Shown here piece by piece: positions 1 through 5,948 of a DNA stretch of 6,007 bases (position 1 is its first letter; every line of letters begins with the position of its first letter). The DNA comes from a bacterium (GTDB lineage: Bacteria > Desulfobacterota > Anaeroferrophillalia > Anaeroferrophillales > Tharpellaceae): the NCBI GenBank assembly GCA_029935295.1, contig JAOZKP010000182.1, positions 1-6,007 on the forward strand, written 5' to 3'. The notes beneath the pieces were generated by a model that was not told the origin of the DNA, ran no database searches, and worked only from the letters and a program-made list of their open reading frames with translations. The position numbers and the translations under genes are program-made.

Positions 1-36
1 GAGGGTCTTCGGGTCAGCCAGCGGGTCGTTTGGCAT
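1..36 (-). CDS. Start of an unidentified gene running off the left edge (partial)
   Basis: An ATG at 36-34 on the minus strand opens a frame of twelve codons, MPNDPLADPKTL, that stays open to the window edge. A purine-rich stretch, GGTAGCAGGGTA, sits directly before the ATG and could be a ribosome binding site, although the GGG lies only two bases from the start. The best support is the sigma70-like promoter at 103-76, whose expected transcript would begin near position 69 and leave a leader of about 33 bases. Twelve residues are too few to recognise a family. The gene has the same orientation as the secretion genes but seems to have its own promoter, so it need not belong to the same system. 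Confidence 0.45.
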   Translation of the reverse strand, partial: MPNDPLADPKTL

Positions 37-75
37 TACCCTGCTACCGACTATTGAACGATTCTAGAACGCCAT

Positions 76-103
76 ACTATACGAGTCACAATTTATTTGT
101 CAA
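76..103 (-). promoter_or_regulatory. Sigma70-like promoter downstream of gspD
   Basis: Read on the minus strand, a perfect -35 box TTGACA (103-98) is followed after 16 bases by TATAGT (81-76), one mismatch from the consensus -10. It points at the ATG at 36. The surrounding DNA is AT-rich, which suits a promoter but also makes chance -10 matches more likely. An imperfect AT-rich hairpin (TTTTCCT at 109-115, AGGAAAA at 125-131) lies just upstream of the -35 box and could be part of a regulatory site; that is speculation. Confidence 0.6.
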
Positions 104-242
104 GCTATTTTTCCTGATTTTATTAGGAAAATTTAAGTTCGGTAAGTTTTTTTCTACAAAAAAGCGTTTTTCATAGGTTAAAACCTCAGTTAAAATTGCC
201 GAGAGATGATATCACCAAATAAAAAAGAGACTGTTACACAAG
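104..242. other. AT-rich intergenic region after gspD
   Basis: This stretch between the gspD stop and the next promoter is AT-rich and has no frame that looks coding. It holds small symmetrical motifs: the palindrome TGATATCA at 207-214, AGGTT/AACCT arms around 174-185, and the hairpin at 109-131. None is a GC-rich stem followed by a T-run on the minus strand, so I see no convincing intrinsic terminator for the operon. Transcription may end by another route or continue into the next gene. Confidence 0.5.
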
Positions 243-2477
243 TTACTGATAAGATCTCTTAACCTCGGCCAGACGATTAAGGAATGGGCGGCTGACAAAA
301 AGTGAATCCTCTTCATGAAGAATAACATGAGGAGTAATAAAGAACATCAGCTCAACCGAATGAAACTCTTTCCCTTCATAGCCGACCAGATAGCGTATTC
401 CAGGAATCCGCGAAAGCCAGGGAACCCCGCTGTAGCCATTACTGCGGCTCTGTTGAATTAAACCACCAATTACCACTGTCTGTCCATCGGCTACCGAAAG
501 AATAGTCTGTGCAACCCGCTGAGAAAAGATCGGCGAGTTAATCCCTTCAATCGTCTTGTTTGAAACCTGGCTGACTTCCTGATCAATCTCCATCCGCACC
601 ATACCATTATCATTAATATGCGGGGTAACATTCAGGATAATTCCGACATTGCGATACTGAATAGTAGTATCAGTGGTTTGCCCGGTGGAACCGGAGTCGG
701 TGGTGCGATAACTTGAGGTTACGGTCGGCACATCCTCACCAACATCAATTTTAGCAGTTTCACCATCGGATGCCAGAATCTGCGGAGCTGACAAAATATT
801 AACTTTATTATCATCAGCCAAAGCCCGGACAATTGCCTTGAACCGGGTCGAATTGCTGACCAGAAAACTCAATCCTGAACCAATCAGAGTATCTCCGCTG
901 CCGCTGACCAGACCAAGACCGGAATCAACCCCGATCAAGCCGTTGGCATTGCCACCGCCCATCCCCTTCATCAGGTAACTCCACTCAATCCCGAGCTTAT
1001 TGGTCTCATCAAGCTTAACCTCAGCGATCGTCACCTCGATTAAAACCTGCTTCGGATAGATATCAAGTTTCTCAATTACCGGCTTAATCTTGCGGTAATC
1101 GTTACCGCTCGCTCGCACCAGAATTGAGTTAGTCGTATCATCAACAACAAAAACAACATCTCCTTCCAGGGTACCGCTGACTGCAGTGCCGGGCCGAGCC
1201 TTGCGTTTCTCATTCGCAACCCGGTTCTGACGCTGGTTATCCAATAATTGTTTACCAATCGGCCTTAAATTATCTTTATTTTTATCTTTATCGTTAACTT
1301 TCTTGGTACCGCCGGTAAAGAGCCCTTCCAACACGGCAACAATATCTTGGGCAACCCCATTCTGTATATAGTGAACAAAGATACCCTCTCCCTGTGAATC
1401 CTGAGCCAGAATCGGAACTTCACGATCAAGTTCAGCAACCCATTCATCAACCAGAGCTAGAGATTCGACATCACGAGAGAGTACCAGAATCATATTGATT
1501 CGCGGCAGAGCGAGAAAAGTTAGCGAGGAGTTAGGGTTACTGCCTTTGCCGGCAGCCAGACCATAAGTGCCGATCAGCTTCTCCAGCTCTTTAACCATAT
1601 CCTCGGCATTGACATATTTCAGAAGGTAGACTTTCTGTTCGAGGCCGGCAAGAACGCTGGTATCAAACAACAAAAGCAGACGTGAAACTTTACCCAGAAC
1701 ATGACTATAATCACTGACTAAAAGAATCCCGCTCGCTTCGTGGACGTAAACCTGTGCCCCTTTGCTGAGATAAGGCTTAATAATATTAACAAATTGAGCT
1801 CCGGGCAAGTAACGCAGACGATAGGCCCTGATAACCCGACCCCGAGATTTATCAGGGTCACCGGGAAGCAACAACTCGCCCGCTTCAGCCGCGGCCGGGA
1901 GTGAAGCCTGGGGCATAATTTCCCATAGAGGGCCGCGCTTTACCATTACGACCCCATTCATCCGCAGAACTCCACGCAGAAGTTCAAATATCTCATCCCG
2001 ATTAAGCTCAGCATTAACCTCTAACGTAACCTTGCCGCCAACCCCTTGCGAAATTGTATAATTCTCCTCCAGAACTTCCATAAAGAGGCGCAAAACTTCG
2101 ATCAGATCGGCATCATCAAAATTGAAAGTTACCAGTTCACGACCTTTAATTTCCCCTTTAATATGGGCGCCGCTGCCTGATGTCGGCTTAACGGCTCCAG
2201 TAGAAAAACGTTTGAGGCGCTCATTCAAATCCTGTTCACGCGTTTCAAGCTTATGGATAAGGTCGCTCTCTTCCGTTCCCTCATTAAGAGCAGACTCGGT
2301 TTGTTCAGCTTCACCAGCCCCGGTTACCTGAGTTGGCGATGGCCGACCCTGCAACATCCCGCCCGGCGGCAGGGCATAATGACTCGCAGTTGGCTCCAAA
2401 AAGGTACAGGAGGCCAGCAACAGAGCACATAAAAGGATAAATAAAGTTTTTATATACAGTGTGAATTTCATTTGCAT
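243..2477 (-). CDS. gspD: Type II secretion outer-membrane secretin, lipoprotein type (GspD family)
   Basis: This 744-residue protein should form the multimeric outer-membrane channel of the T2SS. It starts with a lipoprotein signal peptide: a hydrophobic stretch at residues 7-22, lipobox LASC and the lipidated Cys24, with Thr rather than Asp at the next position, which suits outer-membrane sorting. A low-complexity linker follows to about residue 112. Periplasmic repeats come next: N0 about 116-190, N1 about 216-273, N2 about 281-352 and N3 about 365-472, the last split by a charged Lys/Asn/Asp/Arg-rich insert near 390-435. The secretin barrel domain spans about 477-717. It has a Gly-rich segment at 505-536, the NILSAPQILASDGETAKI-type motif near 560, and the family signature VPWLSRIPGIRYLVG at 685-699, ending with FFITPH. 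Only some 27 residues follow, so no long pilotin-binding S domain is present. The ATG has a good ribosome site, GGAGAG, five bases upstream. It is the last gene of the set, 53 bases after the gspC-like gene. A type IV pilus PilQ is the main alternative, but the N0-N3 layout and the neighbours favour T2SS. Confidence 0.93.
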   Translation of the reverse strand: MQMKFTLYIKTLFILLCALLLASCTFLEPTASHYALPPGGMLQGRPSPTQVTGAGEAEQTESALNEGTEESDLIHKLETREQDLNERLKRFSTGAVKPTSGSGAHIKGEIKGRELVTFNFDDADLIEVLRLFMEVLEENYTISQGVGGKVTLEVNAELNRDEIFELLRGVLRMNGVVMVKRGPLWEIMPQASLPAAAEAGELLLPGDPDKSRGRVIRAYRLRYLPGAQFVNIIKPYLSKGAQVYVHEASGILLVSDYSHVLGKVSRLLLLFDTSVLAGLEQKVYLLKYVNAEDMVKELEKLIGTYGLAAGKGSNPNSSLTFLALPRINMILVLSRDVESLALVDEWVAELDREVPILAQDSQGEGIFVHYIQNGVAQDIVAVLEGLFTGGTKKVNDKDKNKDNLRPIGKQLLDNQRQNRVANEKRKARPGTAVSGTLEGDVVFVVDDTTNSILVRASGNDYRKIKPVIEKLDIYPKQVLIEVTIAEVKLDETNKLGIEWSYLMKGMGGGNANGLIGVDSGLGLVSGSGDTLIGSGLSFLVSNSTRFKAIVRALADDNKVNILSAPQILASDGETAKIDVGEDVPTVTSSYRTTDSGSTGQTTDTTIQYRNVGIILNVTPHINDNGMVRMEIDQEVSQVSNKTIEGINSPIFSQRVAQTILSVADGQTVVIGGLIQQSRSNGYSGVPWLSRIPGIRYLVGYEGKEFHSVELMFFITPHVILHEEDSLFVSRPFLNRLAEVKRSYQ

Positions 2478-2530
2478 TCAATCTCTCCGTTTCGCGTTCC
2501 ACAATTTTTTACGAGCGTATTTGATTTGTT

Positions 2531-3391
2531 TTATTTTCGTACTCGTTTATAGACCGGGCCGAAAGGCGTATTATGTTTTTTCAAGGCCCCTTTTGCAACC
2601 ATAGCATCCTTCTCTTCAACTGAAAGTTTACGGATCTGCCGGGCTGACATAGCCGGCTTGCTCGCTTTACTGTTACTCTTCGCCACAGCAGAAGATGTGC
2701 CTCCCGCAGGGGCAATCGTTACTTTAGCTGATTTTTGCGGCGCTGCCGACTTGTCAACTTTTATATTTGCCTTGTTGACAGTTTTAACCGGCCGTCTTTT
2801 TTTGTTATCGTAAAGATTTACAGTAAATTCACTGCCACGTTCATCCTTTAACGTAACTTTCTTCGCTCCAACTTTGAGCACAGTATAGACCGGCGTCTGC
2901 CGCCGAGAGGGATTACCACTCTCCTCATCCTTAGCTTCAGCACCCTCTGCAATCAGCATCTGTCCTTTACGAAAGCGCTTAAAATGCAGCATCGCTTTCC
3001 GGGTTTTACCGGAGATATAGGTTCCGTAAAGAACCACATCGCGCCGGGTCGGAGCCGGAGCCGGGGTTTTAGGCGCCTCATCTTTCTTGGTGACTGCGGG
3101 CGGCGGCGCCGGGGCCTGCCAGGCTTTACGACTGGCGGAAAAAAGATTTTTGTCGGCCGCCACCGAGTAACGTGCCGCCTCAACCCGCGGTTTTGTAAGT
3201 TTTGAGGCCAGATCTTTAATCGTCGTCTGCACTGTCATACCGGCGGCGGCCGCAGCCGGCCTTTTTGACAGCACAGCAATTTCAGCACCAGAATAACTCT
3301 TGTAGGTCTGGCGATCAAAAACCAAGACTAAAAGTGCCAAAGCCAGAAAAAGGAGTGAGAGTCCGGCCCGGGATGGTGCCCATTTAATCAT
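2531..3391 (-). CDS. gspC: GspC/PilP-like inner-membrane connector of the T2SS
   Basis: The 286-residue protein has a short cytoplasmic N-terminus with one membrane segment (about residues 9-25). A periplasmic region follows with an Ala-rich patch, and a Pro/Ala-rich linker lies at about 92-115. The block at about 76-195 reads like the homology region (HR) of GspC or the beta-domain of PilP: ADKNLF, then RDVVLYGTYISG, then VYTVLKVGAKKVTLKDERG. In known systems this domain binds the N0 domain of the secretin, which fits the gspD gene 53 bases downstream. The last 90 residues (about 197-286) form a Lys/Ala/Ser-rich basic tail with no visible PDZ or coiled-coil domain, unlike classical GspC. It starts at an ATG with a strong site, AAAGGAAG, just upstream. 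It lies 32 bases after the gspM-like gene. The class (GspC or PilP type) is uncertain; the connector role is likely from domain pattern and position. The symbol is provisional. Confidence 0.72.
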   Translation of the reverse strand: MIKWAPSRAGLSLLFLALALLVLVFDRQTYKSYSGAEIAVLSKRPAAAAAGMTVQTTIKDLASKLTKPRVEAARYSVAADKNLFSASRKAWQAPAPPPAVTKKDEAPKTPAPAPTRRDVVLYGTYISGKTRKAMLHFKRFRKGQMLIAEGAEAKDEESGNPSRRQTPVYTVLKVGAKKVTLKDERGSEFTVNLYDNKKRRPVKTVNKANIKVDKSAAPQKSAKVTIAPAGGTSSAVAKSNSKASKPAMSARQIRKLSVEEKDAMVAKGALKKHNTPFGPVYKRVRK

Positions 3392-3423
3392 GCTCTTCCT
3401 TTAATAATTGAGACAAATAACAC

Positions 3424-3990
3424 TTATGCAGTAAAAGCAGAGATAACCGCGTTAAAATAGTAAAAACGTTTCTCCCGGCGGCTGATGGTTTTAACCTCAA
3501 TCTCCTGCAGAAAGATAAATTTTTCGCTGTTATTCACTTTAACCAGAAAATCTCTGATCGCTCCGATCTCAGCCCGGCAGCTTAAACGCAGGCGAACCAT
3601 TGTTACGTCGGCTTTTTTTATCTCCGGCAGAACTTTTGTGGTTCGGACATCAACAGAACTCTCTTTTGCGAATTTCTGCAGCAGGTTTTGAAATTTTACT
3701 TCAGTTAAAGTCGGGGTCTCACCTTGCAGCAGGTTACGATTTTTCACTTCTTGTGCAAATTTCTGCAGGGCCTGATCCAGCGCCACAAACTCCTGCTGGC
3801 GGGCGACCAGGCGGCTGAACTTCTCAAACTGCAGGGTTTTTAAGGCAATTTCATCATCCAAAGCCTGATTCTGTGCCTGATAAAACCCCAAGCCCGCCCG
3901 GCCGATAACCAAAACCAGCAAAATGCCGACCACAGCCAGCAACACCTCACGGCGTTTAAGCAAATTAATATAGTAGTCTAATTTTTCCAT
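3424..3990 (-). CDS. gspM: GspM/PilO-like inner-membrane platform protein
   Basis: The 188-residue protein has the bitopic layout of GspM and PilO: a short basic cytoplasmic head (LLKRRE), one membrane segment at about residues 15-33, a periplasmic helical region at about 38-85 likely to form a coiled coil (QAQNQALDDEIALKTLQ), and a C-terminal ferredoxin-like domain at about 96-188. The segment RLRLSCRAEIGAIRDFLVKV followed by FIFLQEIEVKTIS is typical of the PilO fold (beta strand, helix, beta strand). In the T2SS this protein pairs with GspL at the inner membrane, and the gspL-like gene lies directly upstream. It starts at ATG 3990; only a weak GAG is seen nine bases before it, so it may depend on coupling to upstream translation or on an atypical site. 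The gap to gspL is 164 bases instead of the usual few tens because of the repeat element at 4010-4142. Confidence 0.78.
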   Translation of the reverse strand: MEKLDYYINLLKRREVLLAVVGILLVLVIGRAGLGFYQAQNQALDDEIALKTLQFEKFSRLVARQQEFVALDQALQKFAQEVKNRNLLQGETPTLTEVKFQNLLQKFAKESSVDVRTTKVLPEIKKADVTMVRLRLSCRAEIGAIRDFLVKVNNSEKFIFLQEIEVKTISRREKRFYYFNAVISAFTA

Positions 3991-4002
3991 AAATTAACTC
4001 AA

Positions 4003-4150
4003 TGCAAAAGTAAATATTCGGCTTGCCGTCTTAAAGCGATAACCAACCGTTCCGAACGTCGCTTCGCCCTCGTTAATGGGGTCAAAGCTAAAGCAATGAC
4101 CCCGCTCTGCGGAGGCGGAAAGAGAGAAAAGCGAATATTTACGTGCAAAA
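4003..4150. repeat. MITE-like 133-bp element with terminal inverted repeats and flanking 7-bp direct repeats
   Basis: A perfect 11-bp inverted pair, GTAAATATTCG (4010-4020) and CGAATATTTAC (4132-4142), bounds 133 bases. Outside it lie identical TGCAAAA copies (4003-4009 and 4144-4150), flush with the left end and one base from the right end. They look like a target-site duplication. Inside are a hairpin with 7-bp arms GGGGTCA/TGACCCC (4078-4084 and 4097-4103, loop 12) and a small palindrome CGTTCCGAACG (4048-4058). No transposase is encoded, as expected for a non-autonomous miniature element. It fills nearly all of the gap between the gspL stop and the gspM start; without it the gap would be about 23 bases. 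The classification is inferred from structure alone; copies elsewhere in the genome would be needed to prove mobility. Confidence 0.6.
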
Positions 4151-4154
4151 ATAC

Positions 4155-5453
4155 CTACTCCAGATCAACAACAATCTTGAAGGTTTCATTACTGCCCTTC
4201 TTAACCACCGGCGAATCAAAATGAACCTCTTTAAAAAGCGGTGAATCTTCCAAGGCCTTGACTACAGTCGTCGCGGAGCTCGAAGTCCCGCTTAAATATA
4301 TCTTGCGGGAGCGAATCGCTAAAGAGCGCAACCAGGCATCCTGGGGAATAACCTCTGTCAGTTCTTTCAAAAGATCAACTGTCACTGCCTGCTGGCGCAC
4401 CTGTTGTGAAAGAGATTCAAAATGGTCGATCAGAGCCTGATTCTTTTTTCTGATACCACTGAGTTTATCTGCCTCCAAACGTACAATCTTAAGTTCTTTT
4501 TCAAGTTTATGCAGATGTCGGCGTTTACCGGCAACTACCGCCAAGGGCTGGCCAATCAAGGCTGCCAGCAAGAAAACTGCCGCAGCTACTTCGAGTTTGA
4601 ACCAAAGCCGTCGGCGTTTAAGCACGGCGGGTGAGATTAAATCTATACTGTATGGAAATGCACTCCATTCCAAGCGCAGGGTTTCCGGCAACTGATTTAA
4701 CTCTTCCAAAGCCAACGCCGGCCGCATCTCCTGCAGTCCCAGCTTAATATCTTCAGCCATAGACCAGAGAAAAACTTTATTAAATCCTAAACCACGATTT
4801 TCTGCTAAAGGAAGATTATGGACCAGAAAACTGCCGGCTGCGGCAGATTCAGCAAAACCTTCGCAAGCCTGGAAAGTCACTGCCTGACCATCGAACAGCA
4901 CCATCTCCCGCTGTTCCGGATTGCCGCCCAGATAAAGCCCGGGTTCACGCACCATCCACGCCAGAAGAAACAGGGTTGGGAAAACTGCTGAGAGATTAAA
5001 TCCGGCCGCCGTAAACAGCGCCAAATACTCCCCGACCTGAATTTTAGGAGCCAAAGTAACACTCACCGCCAGGCGCCCGTCTTCCTCCTGGCAACGATAA
5101 CGCCAGTAGAGCCCTTTAAGATCGTGCGGCACATGCCGCATCAACTCGTAGCCGACCGCATCCTCAAGGTTTTCGGCGGCAGCCAGCGGCAGCGTAAAAT
5201 GAACAATCGTGAATATTTCGAGAGGAAGTCCCAGAAGCAGCAGGTCATCAACCTGTGGCTGGCACTCATTTTTCAAGGCTGCAACTGCAACTTTGAGGTC
5301 AGCAGGCCGGGCATAAAGGAACTCTTTTCGCTCAAAAACCTGATCCCGACCGCCTAGACTGCGGCGCAGACGGAAAAAGAGCAGACGCTCTTTTTCAACC
5401 AGTAAAATTTTAGTTTCCGGTAACCAGGGTAAATTCATAAATTTAACTGCCAC
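4155..5453 (-). CDS. gspL: GspL-like T2SS platform protein (PilM-like cytoplasmic domain fused to PilN-like domain)
   Basis: This 432-residue protein combines what type IV pili split into PilM and PilN. Residues about 1-275 form the cytoplasmic part, with an actin/PilM-like pattern (LLLLGLPLEIFTIVHFTLPL near 71-90, ENLEDAVGYELMRHVPHDL at 94-112, then VTLAPKIQVGEYLALFTAAG at 132-151). A membrane helix spans about 286-308, preceded by a KRRR stop. A charged coiled coil follows at about 309-355. The C-terminal 75 residues match the PilN/GspL ferredoxin-like pattern: LLKELTEVIPQDAWLRSLAI, then IYLSGTS and LEDSPLFKEVHFDSPV. In known systems the cytoplasmic domain holds the GspE ATPase and the periplasmic part pairs with GspM, encoded next. 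The start is GTG 5453; an ATG five codons later (5438) is an equally plausible start, and neither has a strong ribosome site. The stop is TAG at 4157-4155. Confidence 0.82.
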   Translation of the reverse strand: MAVKFMNLPWLPETKILLVEKERLLFFRLRRSLGGRDQVFERKEFLYARPADLKVAVAALKNECQPQVDDLLLLGLPLEIFTIVHFTLPLAAAENLEDAVGYELMRHVPHDLKGLYWRYRCQEEDGRLAVSVTLAPKIQVGEYLALFTAAGFNLSAVFPTLFLLAWMVREPGLYLGGNPEQREMVLFDGQAVTFQACEGFAESAAAGSFLVHNLPLAENRGLGFNKVFLWSMAEDIKLGLQEMRPALALEELNQLPETLRLEWSAFPYSIDLISPAVLKRRRLWFKLEVAAAVFLLAALIGQPLAVVAGKRRHLHKLEKELKIVRLEADKLSGIRKKNQALIDHFESLSQQVRQQAVTVDLLKELTEVIPQDAWLRSLAIRSRKIYLSGTSSSATTVVKALEDSPLFKEVHFDSPVVKKGSNETFKIVVDLE

Positions 5454-5499
5454 TTAACGCTAATGCACCTGTAAAAAGTATTTATGCTAACCTCAAATA
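5454..5499 (-). other. Leader of gspL between the GxxExxY unit and the GTG start
   Basis: These 46 bases are AT-rich and sit between the left repeat of the GxxExxY unit and the gspL start. No spaced -35/-10 pair and no strong Shine-Dalgarno sequence is visible on the minus strand. gspL therefore probably depends on transcripts entering from upstream, through the inserted unit. Confidence 0.4.
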
Positions 5500-5527
5500 C
5501 ACCACGAAGAGCGCGAAGAGCACGAAG
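5500..5527 (+). repeat. Left terminal inverted repeat of the GxxExxY unit (three 9-bp units)
   Basis: After a leading C, three tandem 9-bp units follow: ACCACGAAG, AGCGCGAAG and AGCACGAAG (5501-5527). Its reverse complement recurs at 5916-5943 with 24 of 28 positions identical by eye. It lies five bases beyond the stop codon of the GxxExxY gene. Confidence 0.85.
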
Positions 5528-5532
5528 AAGAT

Positions 5533-5907
5533 TTAAATAACAAATCGCTTAATGCCATTACTTAGTCGCTGACTTACATTAAAATTAATCAACAAGCCAA
5601 TCCGAATATCTGCCAACTTCATATAGGTTAATAGTTGCGCTTTATGAATTTCTTTAATCTCTTCTACACTTTTCAGCTCAAGAATCAAACGATTCTCTAC
5701 CAAAATATCTATCCGATATCCGCAATCCAGATAAACACCTTTGTATGCAACCGGTAAAGGGTGCTGACAACTGAAATCAATATTGCAACTCTTTAATTCA
5801 TAAGCGAGGCACTGCTCATAAGTAGACTCCAGCAAACCCGGACCCAATTCACGATGGACTTCAATTGCGCAACCTATCACCTTATGGGAAAGCTCTTCAA
5901 ACTGCAA
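5533..5907 (-). CDS. GxxExxY family protein (PDDEXK_3-type nuclease fold)
   Basis: This 124-residue protein has the usual length and layout of the GxxExxY family. The opening EELSHKVIGCAIEVHRELG leads into the naming motif GLLESTY (residues 24-30). The presumed PDDEXK core is intact: Asp67 in YRIDILV, then Glu77 and Lys79 in LILELKS, and Gln91 in KAQLLTYMKL. IRIGLLINFN (101-110) and a C-terminal IKRFV finish the domain. The fold suggests a small nuclease or nuclease-derived protein; the substrate and cellular role of the family are not established. The start is TTG at 5907, chosen because the conserved N-terminus begins just after it and GAAGGGGAT lies five bases upstream. That site overlaps the inner end of the right inverted repeat. 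The gene has no evident link to protein secretion, so its place in the operon is probably incidental. All key residues are present, so it is likely functional. Confidence 0.9.
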   Translation of the reverse strand: MQFEELSHKVIGCAIEVHRELGPGLLESTYEQCLAYELKSCNIDFSCQHPLPVAYKGVYLDCGYRIDILVENRLILELKSVEEIKEIHKAQLLTYMKLADIRIGLLINFNVSQRLSNGIKRFVI

Positions 5908-5915
5908 TTAATCCC

Positions 5916-5943
5916 CTTCGTGTATTTCGTGCTCTTCGTGGTG
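5916..5943 (-). repeat. Right terminal inverted repeat of the GxxExxY unit, overlapping its ribosome site
   Basis: On the minus strand this reads C followed by ACCACGAAG, AGCACGAAA and TACACGAAG, the partner of 5500-5527. Its last G begins the GGGG ribosome-binding stretch (5916-5913) of the GxxExxY gene, so the repeat and the translation signal are joined. In a read-through transcript the two arms could pair and close a stem around the whole gene. Confidence 0.85.
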
Positions 5944-5948
5944 AATTA

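Larger units (their letters stand above)
5500..5943 (-). mobile_element. Putative 444-bp mobile unit: one GxxExxY gene between inverted repeats
   Basis: The unit is bounded by the 28-bp inverted repeats and holds a single gene with almost no other DNA. It sits exactly between the stop of an upstream gene (5949) and the gspL start. Taking it out leaves a gap of about 51 bases, suitable for an operon. No clear target-site duplication is seen: the flanks read CAAATA on the left and AATTATC on the right. GxxExxY genes are known to occur in many copies in some genomes. That the repeats and gene move together is my inference from this arrangement. Confidence 0.5.

Noticed and set aside
109..131. 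Hairpin TTTTCCT/AGGAAAA as a terminator for gspD
   Set aside because: The stem is AT-rich and short with a 9-base loop, lies over 100 bases past the stop codon, and is not followed by a T-run on the minus strand; it is kept only as a possible regulatory hairpin.
1265..1450. Alternative minus-strand frame within gspD
   Set aside because: It lies fully inside the secretin coding region, has no family resemblance, and comes from the Lys/Asn-rich insert read in another frame.
2984..3205. Plus-strand open frame opposite the gspC-like gene
   Set aside because: It is rich in Arg and Gly, as expected from the antisense of a Pro/Ala-rich linker. It has no recognisable domain and lies wholly inside a better-supported gene.
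4010..4142. Possible integron attC recombination site
   Set aside because: The element has inverted ends and internal palindromes, but its ends do not match the RYYYAAC and GTTRRRY core sites, and no integrase or cassette array is near.
5500..5943. Short repeats at both ends as a CRISPR fragment
   Set aside because: The 9-bp units are directly adjacent with no spacers, the two arrays are inverted, and they bracket a protein gene.
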